Assembly: GCA_900313435.1 (NCBI GenBank)
Contig: OMRF01000127.1
Coordinates: 1-8,938 of the forward strand
Reading direction: 5' to 3'
DNA from: an uncultured Lachnospiraceae bacterium
GTDB taxonomy: Bacteria > Bacillota > Clostridia > Lachnospirales > Lachnospiraceae
Length of the DNA: 8,938 nt
A program made the position numbers and the translations under genes. The stretch's first letter is position 1, and each line of letters opens with the position of its first letter. The notes under the pieces are model-generated. The model was not told where the DNA came from. It saw only the letters and a list, made by a program, of their open reading frames with translations, and did not search any database. This document shows positions 1 through 5,925 of the stretch, in pieces.

Positions 1-17
1 TAAAAAAGGGGAAAGCT

Positions 18-248
18 TTGCGGACGATGGAATTCAAGATGGAGCGCACCGGTCTTCTCAATGAGGGTGATATCCTTCCGGTGAAGGAGGGAAAGGTGTC
101 CTCGTATTATTATTACACTCTTGGAAATTCCTTTGCGATGAGCGCTAATATTCTTCCTTCTGAAAGACTTTCTTCCGACAAAGGAAGGGTCGCGGCGATC
201 CGTGAGACCGGACGCGGATACTATGTCACGGTCGAGTTCGACGAATGA
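18..248 (+). CDS. Small protein of unknown function (76 aa)
   Basis: I do not recognise this protein. The frame reads about 76 residues from a TTG at 18, with GGGG at 8-11 six bases upstream acting as a plausible Shine-Dalgarno. In-frame ATG codons at 27 and 42 would give slightly shorter products but have no well-spaced ribosome site. The frame is also open to the left edge, so a start outside the window cannot be excluded. The product has no signal peptide, membrane segment or cysteine. It has a YYYY run near residue 31 and alternating hydrophobic stretches near both ends (GDILPV, GYYVTVEF), which suggests a small mostly-beta fold. This fold is inferred. It ends 33 bases before the TetR-family gene on the same strand and may share its transcript. 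Codon use resembles the neighbours, which supports it being real. Confidence 0.6.
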   Translation: MRTMEFKMERTGLLNEGDILPVKEGKVSSYYYYTLGNSFAMSANILPSERLSSDKGRVAAIRETGRGYYVTVEFDE

Positions 249-281
249 GTTTGGCAGTGTAAAAAAGTTCAGGGAATTCTT

Positions 282-872
282 ATGATGAAATCCGAGATGA
301 CAATTGACCGCGGGAAAGGCAATATTGACCTGCTTCTTGCGTCAAGCTTCAAGGAGATAGCCGCTCAAAAGCCTATTGAAAAGATTACTATAAAGGAAAT
401 CACCGACATGGCCGGAGTGATCCGGCCTACTTTTTATAATCATTTCCAGGACAAATACGAGCTCCTTGAATGGATAGTCAAGGAGGAGCTCATTTTCCCC
501 ATGAAGCCCCTGATAAAGGAAAAGCATATCAAGGAAGCCGTCACTGACTCAATGAACGTGATGCTTTCGGAAAAGGTTTTTTATACCAATGCAAACAAAC
601 TCTCCGGACAGAATTCCTTCCGTGAGATCCTCTTTATGGCTGTGAAGGAGCTTCTTTTGTCCTTCATAGAAAAAGAGGAGTTTGAAAAGAGTATACCTTA
701 CAAATGGCTTACAGCTGACGTTCTGGCTTCCTTTATATCCGAATGGGTCTGCTATGCCATTACCCAATGGATAGACGGAGGGATGAAGATACCGGTGGAT
801 GAGATCGTGGGAACCTTCATCTACATCAGCTATCATTCCATTCTTGAACTCATGGTGCCCTCCATCGACTAG
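282..872 (+). CDS. TetR/AcrR-family transcriptional regulator, DhaS-like
   Basis: This is a predicted cytoplasmic DNA-binding regulator of 196 residues, a normal TetR-family length. The N-terminal helix-turn-helix is clear: ITIKEITDMAGVIRPTFYNHF at about 35-55, followed by DKYELLEWI, the family's typical recognition helix and helix-4 start. The C-terminal half is helical and ligand-binding or dimerising. Its layout resembles regulators annotated as DhaS or TetR_C_8 types, but the inducer cannot be read from sequence. AGGGA at 271-275 sits six bases before the ATG at 282; a second ATG at 285 is equally possible. The gene ends 20 bases before larB on the same strand, so it is probably cotranscribed with larB-larC and may control them. 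That role is inferred from position only. I saw no convincing operator directly upstream. Confidence 0.88.
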   Translation: MMKSEMTIDRGKGNIDLLLASSFKEIAAQKPIEKITIKEITDMAGVIRPTFYNHFQDKYELLEWIVKEELIFPMKPLIKEKHIKEAVTDSMNVMLSEKVFYTNANKLSGQNSFREILFMAVKELLLSFIEKEEFEKSIPYKWLTADVLASFISEWVCYAITQWIDGGMKIPVDEIVGTFIYISYHSILELMVPSID

Positions 873-880
873 TCTTATGC

Positions 881-886
881 AAAGGA
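881..886 (+). promoter_or_regulatory. Ribosome binding site that fixes the larB start
   Basis: AAAGGA lies six bases before the ATG at 893. Upstream in this frame there is no ATG, GTG or TTG before a TGA stop at 845-847. The short larB start is therefore not an annotation choice: it is the only usable start in the frame. Confidence 0.75.
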
Positions 887-892
887 ACTGAA

Positions 893-1552
893 ATGAATAT
901 AGGATATGCCGATGTGGATCTTGAAAGAGAAAAAAGGACAGGGGTTCCCGAGATCATCTATGGTGAGGGAAAGAACGCCGCGGAAATAGAAGGGATAATC
1001 AAGATCCTTCAGGATGCGGGTCAGTCTCCTGTTATGGTCACAAGGCTCTCGGATGAAAAGCAAAGACTGCTTTCAAAGCGCTTCGGAAAAGAATTCAAAT
1101 ATTTTCCGGATGCTATGATAGCCCTGATCGGCGAAATGAAGGAGGTTGACGGTGACGGCACGATCCTTGTGATGACAGGAGGGACGAGTGACATACCTGT
1201 TGCGGAGGAGGCTGCCTTAACTGCCGAGATCCTGGGAAACCGGGTAAAAAGGGTGTATGATGTCGGAGTTGCCGGGATACACAGGCTGCTCAAGCATCAG
1301 GAGGATATAGATGAAGCGCGAGTGATAATCGCGGTGGCCGGAATGGAGGGCGCTCTGGCATCGGTAGTGGCAGGCCTTTCAAAGGCACCTGTTATCGCTG
1401 TTCCGACGAGTGTGGGCTACGGCGCGTCCTTCGGAGGGATTTCCGCACTTCTTTCGATGCTGAATTCCTGTGCATCGGGAGTAAGCGTGGTGAATATTGA
1501 TAATGGCTTTGGAGCAGGCTTTCAGGCAAGCCTCATAAATCACTCATTATAG
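893..1552 (+). CDS. larB: LarB, nickel-pincer nucleotide cofactor biosynthesis (NaAD carboxylase/hydrolase)
   Basis: LarB carries out the first step of nickel-pincer cofactor synthesis. It carboxylates the pyridinium ring of nicotinic acid adenine dinucleotide and cleaves the phosphoanhydride, giving pyridinium-3,5-dicarboxylate mononucleotide. The 219-residue protein carries the family hallmarks, in order: RTGVPEIIYGEGK at 15-27, MTGGTSDIPVAEEA at 94-107, VYDVGVAGIHRLL at 121-133, VAGMEGALASVV at 148-159, VPTSVGYGASFGG at 170-182, and MLNSCASG at 189-196. Cys193 in the last motif matches the cysteine known to form the covalent adduct in LarB. The fold is related to AIR carboxylase (PurE). 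The protein begins at the segment equivalent to the start of the catalytic part, so it lacks the roughly 25-30 residue helical N-terminal leader of typical LarB (about 245-250 residues). The second position of TGGTSD is usually alanine. The larB stop overlaps the larC ribosome site. Confidence 0.95.
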   Translation: MNIGYADVDLEREKRTGVPEIIYGEGKNAAEIEGIIKILQDAGQSPVMVTRLSDEKQRLLSKRFGKEFKYFPDAMIALIGEMKEVDGDGTILVMTGGTSDIPVAEEAALTAEILGNRVKRVYDVGVAGIHRLLKHQEDIDEARVIIAVAGMEGALASVVAGLSKAPVIAVPTSVGYGASFGGISALLSMLNSCASGVSVVNIDNGFGAGFQASLINHSL

Positions 1553-1564
1553 AGGAGAAAAAAA

Positions 1565-2773
1565 GTGAAGATATTATTTTTGGATCTTTCAAACGGGGTG
1601 TCCGGCGATATGTTTGCGGGAGGGCTCTTTTCGCTTCTCAAGGAGGATGAGAGGGAGGAATTTCTGACTCTGGTGAACAGCTGCGGTCTTCCCGGTGTTT
1701 CGATAAATGCTGAAATGACAAAAGATTCCGGGATCGTCGCATATAAGATGCATGTCCTTATTAACGGACATGAAGAACTCCCGGATGGAGAGCATGATGA
1801 AAAAGTCCATGAAGAGGAGACGAGCCTGTCAGAGATAAATGGCTTGATAGATTCATTAAATCTTCCCGCAGATGACAAGGCAAGGATGAAGGAGATATAC
1901 GGTCTCCTGGCCGAAGCGGAGGCAAAGGTCCATGGCAAGGATGTCTCCATGATCCATTTTCATGAGCTTGGAACAAGTGATGCCATCGCTGATATTATGA
2001 ACGCTGTCATTCTTATGAGGATGATAGGTCCCGGAAGGGTTGTTGCGACACCGGTGAATCTCGGGAACGGAAATGTGAGATGCGCTCACGGGATTCTTCC
2101 TGTTCCGGCTCCTGCCGTGGCAAATCTTCTTACGAATCTTCCGGTCTCCCAAAGGACCGGAGGGAAAGAGGTAGGCGAACTCACTACGCCTACGGGAGCG
2201 GTACTTGTGAAGTATTTCGTGAACAGCTTTGGCGATATTCCGGAGATGTCTCTGGAATCCTCCGGCTATGGGCAGGGGGACAGGGATATCGGGAGTCCGA
2301 ATGTACTTCATACGCTTTCAGGCTATACGGCATCGGGAGATGATTCCTCTCCCACCATACATGAATTCATATTTACGATAGACGATATGAGAGGGGAGGA
2401 CCTTTCCTTCGCGGCTGATTGTCTCAGGGACAGCGGAGCTGTAGATGTGTACTTCACTCCGGTCTTTATGAAGAAGGGACGCCCCGCCTATGTGGTGACA
2501 GTACTCTGTCCGGAAGGGGCGAGAGAGGAGATGCTCCATCTCATATTCCAGCATACCTCGACCATTGGTCTTCGGGAGTATGTTTCAAAGAGGGTCGTGC
2601 TGTCGCGCCATTATGAGAAGAGAAAGACCCGCTACGGAGATATATCGGTGAAGGTATCTGAGGGCTACGGGGTTCGGAAGGTAAAGCCCGAGTACGAGGA
2701 ACTTGTAAGGTTCGCTGCGGAAAACGACATCGGGATCAGAGAACTTCGGGAGCAGATCGGAAAGGAAATCTGA
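1565..2773 (+). CDS. larC: LarC, CTP-dependent nickel insertion enzyme for the nickel-pincer cofactor
   Basis: LarC is a cytoplasmic cyclometallase that inserts nickel into the dithio-pincer nucleotide, using CTP, to finish the LarA cofactor. The 402-residue product shows the N-terminal NGVSGDMFAGG motif (10-20). An acidic stretch containing histidines follows at 63-83 (His63, 69, 77, 82), a milder form of the His-rich segment of many LarC proteins. Next come MIHFHELGTSDAIADI (129-144), TPVNLGNG (162-169) and TTPTGAVLVKYF (207-218). The C-terminal CTP-binding half holds IDDMRGED (272-279), PVFMKKGRPAYVV (299-311) and HTSTIGLRE (330-338). The gene starts with GTG, and AGAGGAG at 1551-1557 is well spaced. 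In Lactiplantibacillus plantarum the two halves are joined by a programmed frameshift; here they are one open frame. It follows larB by 12 bases in an obvious operon. A hairpin follows the stop. Confidence 0.95.
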   Translation: MKILFLDLSNGVSGDMFAGGLFSLLKEDEREEFLTLVNSCGLPGVSINAEMTKDSGIVAYKMHVLINGHEELPDGEHDEKVHEEETSLSEINGLIDSLNLPADDKARMKEIYGLLAEAEAKVHGKDVSMIHFHELGTSDAIADIMNAVILMRMIGPGRVVATPVNLGNGNVRCAHGILPVPAPAVANLLTNLPVSQRTGGKEVGELTTPTGAVLVKYFVNSFGDIPEMSLESSGYGQGDRDIGSPNVLHTLSGYTASGDDSSPTIHEFIFTIDDMRGEDLSFAADCLRDSGAVDVYFTPVFMKKGRPAYVVTVLCPEGAREEMLHLIFQHTSTIGLREYVSKRVVLSRHYEKRKTRYGDISVKVSEGYGVRKVKPEYEELVRFAAENDIGIRELREQIGKEI

Positions 2774-2779
2774 AAGCGC

Positions 2780-2807
2780 AAAGGGGCGGAACTTTTCCGT
2801 CCCCTTT
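2780..2807 (+). terminator. Hairpin after larC, possible weak terminator
   Basis: AAAGGGG-CGGAA (2780-2791) pairs with TTCCG-T-CCCCTTT (2795-2807) around a CTT loop, with a single bulged T at 2800, giving 12 base pairs. Only three T residues follow before ACTCTG, so it is a poor intrinsic terminator by the usual rule. It may instead be a leaky terminator, a 3' end stabiliser of the lar transcript, or part of a leader structure for the downstream genes. Its position seven bases after the larC stop fits a 3' end role. Confidence 0.5.
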
Positions 2808-2814
2808 ACTCTGT

Positions 2815-2822
2815 AAGGGAGG
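2815..2822 (+). promoter_or_regulatory. Strong Shine-Dalgarno far from the next annotated start
   Basis: AAGGGAGG is the strongest ribosome-binding match in the spacer. It is 36 bases before the ATG at 2859 and 13 bases before the ATG at 2836, so it cannot serve the activation-domain gene directly. That gene has its own AAGGA at 2848-2852. It may serve the small leader frame at 2836 or be fortuitous. Confidence 0.4.
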
Positions 2823-2829
2823 ACGATAT

Positions 2830-2849
2830 TTACCAATGATCATTGATAA
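2830..2849. promoter_or_regulatory. Perfect 12-base palindrome inside a 20-base imperfect one, candidate operator
   Basis: CAATGATCATTG at 2834-2845 is a perfect inverted repeat. It extends after one mismatch on each side with TTA/TAA (2830-2832 and 2847-2849). Size and symmetry fit the site of a dimeric regulator, and it lies 10 bases before the start of the methionine synthase activation gene. Its owner is unknown. The TetR-family protein encoded in this window is one candidate by proximity only. I saw no second copy before the tetR or larB genes, which argues against that link. Confidence 0.3.
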
Positions 2850-2862
2850 GGATATTAGATGA
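2836..2862 (+). other. Possible 8-codon leader ORF ending on the next gene's start
   Basis: ATG at 2836 opens an 8-codon frame reading MIIDKDIR. Its TGA (2860-2862) overlaps the ATG at 2859 as ATGA, a classic coupling arrangement. The strong AAGGGAGG at 2815-2822 is 13 bases upstream, somewhat far. No run of methionine or other regulatory codons is present, so simple amino-acid attenuation is not supported. It could be chance. Confidence 0.2.
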
Positions 2863-3497
2863 CTGCCGAGACCCTTCTTATCGAAAAGGAAAGTATAGAT
2901 ATACCTCTTAAGGATGTTCTCATATTCGCGGGCTACAGGATGTGCGACAAGGATTCGCCGGTTTCAAACGAATATGAAAAAAGGGCTAAGGACGCGCTTT
3001 CAAGGATAAAGCAGGTCTTTACGCCAAAGGCCTGCTTTATAAGATCTGATATAGAAAAAAGGGGCTCAGACTTTGTTGAGATCCTCGGAATGCATCTTGA
3101 GAGCCGCCCGCTCACAGAACTTCTTATTCCGTGCAGGGAGGTCTTTCTTTTCGCGGTGACTGCGGGACCTTTTGTGGACAGGGAGATATCAAGGATGAGG
3201 TTTTCTCCCGTTGACGAGATCCTTTATGACGCGGCGGGGAGTGCGGCAGCGGAGGCCTTGTGTGATGAGGCGGAGAAAAGACTTACAGCTCTTGCGGGGA
3301 AAAAGCTCTGTCAGAGGTTTTCTCCCGGCTACAGCGGGCTTTCCATTGATTGTCAGGGTGATTTTTTAAGCCTCCTTGAGGCAGGAAAGCGGGCAGGGAT
3401 CTGTCTTACAAACGGGAACATGATGGCTCCTTTAAAGTCAGTGACCGCGATACTCGGTATCCCCGAAAAGGAAGGGGAAGAAAGGACATTGTATTGA
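2859..3497 (+). CDS. Stand-alone methionine synthase activation-domain protein
   Basis: This 212-residue protein corresponds to the C-terminal AdoMet-binding activation module of E. coli MetH. That module supports reductive methylation of cob(II)alamin when the cofactor becomes oxidised. The key sequence is QRFSPGYSGLSID at 152-164, the counterpart of the AdoMet-binding R-x-x-PGY motif. It is followed by GICLTNGNMMAPLKSVTAILGI (180-201), the typical end of the domain. The segment around 97-140 (LFAVTAGPFVDREI, then DAAGSAAAEALCDEAE) also matches this family. AAGGA at 2848-2852 supports the ATG at 2859. The stop overlaps the metH TTG start by four bases (TTGA), implying translational coupling and matched amounts of the two partners. 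Split activation proteins are common in Clostridia, so this is not a broken gene. No cobalamin riboswitch fits in the short spacer before it. Confidence 0.9.
   Translation: MTAETLLIEKESIDIPLKDVLIFAGYRMCDKDSPVSNEYEKRAKDALSRIKQVFTPKACFIRSDIEKRGSDFVEILGMHLESRPLTELLIPCREVFLFAVTAGPFVDREISRMRFSPVDEILYDAAGSAAAEALCDEAEKRLTALAGKKLCQRFSPGYSGLSIDCQGDFLSLLEAGKRAGICLTNGNMMAPLKSVTAILGIPEKEGEERTLY
3481..3486 (+). promoter_or_regulatory. Ribosome binding site supporting the TTG start of metH
   Basis: AAAGGA sits seven bases before the TTG at 3494. The first residues after it (NILDAIKERRLFFDGGTGTYL) match the normal beginning of the homocysteine domain, so the TTG overlapping the upstream stop is the likely start. 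Confidence 0.7.
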
Positions 3498-5920
3498 ACA
3501 TTCTTGATGCCATAAAGGAACGTCGGCTCTTCTTTGACGGCGGGACCGGAACCTATCTTCAGGAACGCGGCTTAAAGCCAGGCGAGCCCCCGGATCTTTG
3601 GAACCTTGAAAGACCCAAGGATATAATCGGGATGCACAAGGCGTATCTTCTTGCCGGAGCGGATATCATAGCGTCGAATACCTTCAGCGCAAGTCCTCTT
3701 CGCTTTGAAAACTATGAAGAGATAATTGCGGCCGCAATACAAAATGTCCGGCTTGCCATGAAGGAGGCAGGAAAACGTGAAGGTGAGGCTTTCGTTGCCC
3801 TGGACGTCGGACCCACGGGAAGGATGCTTGAGCCTCTCGGTGATCTCCCATTTGAGGAAGCGGTTGAGGCCTATGCAAAGATAGTGAGGGCGGCGGTGCC
3901 ATATGGACCTGATGTTATCCTCATAGAGACAATGAATGATTCTCTCGAGACAAAGGCTGCTGTTCTTGCCGCAAAGGAGAATTCTTCGCTCCCCGTTTTT
4001 GTAACGAATGTTTATGATGAGAACGGAACCCTCATGACCGGCGCTTCTCCCGAGGCAATGGTGGCGATGCTTGAGGGACTTAATGTGGACGCTTTCGGGA
4101 TGAACTGCTCGTTGGGACCCAAGCAGATGCTTTCACTCGTTCCGAGGATAATGAAGATAACGTCAACTCCCGTCATCGTAAATCCAAATGCCGGACTTCC
4201 GAGGAATGAGAACGGGAAGACAGTCTATGATGTGGGACCGGATGAATTTGCTTCTTTGATGAGGGAGATGGCACTTCTCGGAGTCAACCTCATGGGAGGC
4301 TGCTGCGGCACCACTCCCGAATATATCAGAAAGGAAAGGGAGGCAGTTTCGGATATCCCGTATTCCCTTCCGGAAAAAAAGGATATCACTATGGTATCTT
4401 CCTTTACCCATGCGGTATTTTTCGGTGAAAAGACCGTTCTGATAGGGGAGAGGATAAACCCGACAGGAAAGAAGCGCTTCAAAAAAGCGCTCATAGAACA
4501 TGATATCAATTACATTCTGGAGGAGGGACTCTCGCAGCAGAAGGCCGGTGCTGACATATTAGATGTGAACGTTGGCCTTCCCGAGATAGATGAAGTAGCC
4601 ATGATGAAAGAAGTGGTTTCCGAGCTTCAGGCTATATCGGATCTTCCGCTTCAGATTGACACCGGGGATGAAAAGGCTCTTGAAAGCGCCCTTCGGATTT
4701 ACAACGGAAAGCCCATGATCAATTCCGTAAACGGAAGGAAGGAGATCCAGGACAAGGTATTCCCTCTCGCGAAGAAGTACGGAGGTCTCATTGTGGGGCT
4801 TACGATAGGCGAGGAGGGAGTTCCGGATACGGTTGAGCGAAGAGTCGAGATAGCCCGTGAGATCTATGAAAGAGCCGCGGAATACGGCATAGAAAAAAAG
4901 AACATAATAATAGATCCCCTCGCAATGGCGGTCTCGGCAGATGACAACTCCGGAAGAGTAACTCTTGAAGCGGTGAGAAGGATACATGACGAGCTTCACG
5001 GACTTACTTCCCTCGGGGTTTCAAATATCAGCTTCGGTCTTCCGGAAAGAGGAACATTAAATTCCTCCTTCCTTTTGATGACAATGACTGCGGGCTTGTC
5101 CGCTGCTATCATGAATCCCTTTTCCGCTGATATGATGAGGGCTTTTCTTTCCTTCAATGTCCTTTCGGGAAAGGATAAAAACTGCGCCGCCTTCCTTGAA
5201 AGGATAGGAGACTATGAGGTTACCGTAAAGGAGCAGACGGCCGGAAAAACTGAGACCGGATCTTCCGCAAAGGTCGAAGATAACGCAGATGATCCTCTTT
5301 CAGAGCTTCGTGTTGTCATCGAAAAGGGGCTTAAGGACAGGGCATCAGATATCGCAAAAGAGCTTGTAAAGGCCGGCACAGATCCGCTTTCGATAGTGAA
5401 TGATGCCGTGATCCCGGCCTTGAACAGTGTGGGGGAAGGCTTTGAAAAAAAGACCCTGTTTCTCCCGAATCTTCTTATGGCTTCAGAGGCCGCTCAGGCA
5501 GCTTTTTCCATCATAAAGGAAAACATGGTTCAAGGCGGCGATGGTCAGGAAGAAGGCGCTAAGATAGTCATCGCCACTGTCAAGGGAGATGTTCACGATA
5601 TAGGAAAGAATATCGTGAAGGTAATATTGGAAAACTACGGCTTTTCCGTTACAGACCTCGGGAAGGATGTGCCGCCCGAGAAAGTCGTTTCCGCGGTGAA
5701 GGAAACCGGAGCGCGTCTTGTAGGGCTTTCAGCTCTCATGACTACGACTGTCCCCGCCATGGAGGAAACAATTAAAAAGTTGCATGAAGAGACGCCGGGC
5801 GTTAAAATAATGGTCGGCGGCGCTGTAATGAACGAGGAATACGCTGCTATGATAAAGGCTGATTTCTATGGCAAGGATGCCATGGCATCGGTCAGATTTG
5901 CAGAAGCGGTTTTGAGGTAA
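3494..5920 (+). CDS. metH: Cobalamin-dependent methionine synthase without activation domain
   Basis: This cytoplasmic enzyme transfers the methyl group of 5-methyltetrahydrofolate through cobalamin to homocysteine, making methionine. The 808 residues hold four parts. The homocysteine methyltransferase barrel (1 to about 290) has FDGGTGTYL at 14-22 and the zinc ligands Cys205 (MNCSLGP) and Cys270/Cys271 (GGCCGT). The pterin-binding barrel (about 314-570) contains IGERINPTGKKRF (317-329), DILDVNVG and IIIDPLAM. A Glu/Ser/Ala-rich linker follows around 580-600. The B12 cap (600-680) comes next, then the cobalamin domain, with DVHDIGKNI whose His701 is the lower cobalt ligand, plus GLSALMTTTVPAM. 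It is far shorter than the roughly 1227-residue E. coli enzyme because the activation domain is encoded by the overlapping upstream gene. No B12 riboswitch or T-box is visible. A secreted hydrolase gene starts five bases downstream. Confidence 0.95.
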   Translation: MNILDAIKERRLFFDGGTGTYLQERGLKPGEPPDLWNLERPKDIIGMHKAYLLAGADIIASNTFSASPLRFENYEEIIAAAIQNVRLAMKEAGKREGEAFVALDVGPTGRMLEPLGDLPFEEAVEAYAKIVRAAVPYGPDVILIETMNDSLETKAAVLAAKENSSLPVFVTNVYDENGTLMTGASPEAMVAMLEGLNVDAFGMNCSLGPKQMLSLVPRIMKITSTPVIVNPNAGLPRNENGKTVYDVGPDEFASLMREMALLGVNLMGGCCGTTPEYIRKEREAVSDIPYSLPEKKDITMVSSFTHAVFFGEKTVLIGERINPTGKKRFKKALIEHDINYILEEGLSQQKAGADILDVNVGLPEIDEVAMMKEVVSELQAISDLPLQIDTGDEKALESALRIYNGKPMINSVNGRKEIQDKVFPLAKKYGGLIVGLTIGEEGVPDTVERRVEIAREIYERAAEYGIEKKNIIIDPLAMAVSADDNSGRVTLEAVRRIHDELHGLTSLGVSNISFGLPERGTLNSSFLLMTMTAGLSAAIMNPFSADMMRAFLSFNVLSGKDKNCAAFLERIGDYEVTVKEQTAGKTETGSSAKVEDNADDPLSELRVVIEKGLKDRASDIAKELVKAGTDPLSIVNDAVIPALNSVGEGFEKKTLFLPNLLMASEAAQAAFSIIKENMVQGGDGQEEGAKIVIATVKGDVHDIGKNIVKVILENYGFSVTDLGKDVPPEKVVSAVKETGARLVGLSALMTTTVPAMEETIKKLHEETPGVKIMVGGAVMNEEYAAMIKADFYGKDAMASVRFAEAVLR
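5914..5917 (+). promoter_or_regulatory. Ribosome binding site inside the metH 3' end
   Basis: GAGG in the last codons of metH is eight bases before the TTG at 5926. The frame has no ATG, GTG or TTG between a TGA at 5860-5862 and that TTG. The product then begins with a proper signal peptide, so TTG 5926 is the supported start. Confidence 0.6.
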
Positions 5921-5925
5921 AGGTT

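Noticed and set aside
251..286. TTGGCA and TATGAT as a promoter for the TetR-family gene
   Set aside because: The gap between the two boxes is 24 bases instead of about 17, and the second box overlaps the start codon.
1540..1950. 136-codon open frame on the - strand spanning the larB-larC junction
   Set aside because: The product is Ser-rich and motif-free, while both + strand frames across it are strongly conserved lar genes.
2774..2858. Cobalamin or SAM riboswitch or T-box ahead of the methionine synthase genes
   Set aside because: The spacer is only 85 bases and shows no B12-box, SAM-core or T-box sequence. Only the short hairpin and the palindrome are visible.
4559..4999. 146-codon open frame on the - strand
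   Set aside because: It lies wholly inside the conserved pterin-binding domain of metH and has no motif of its own.
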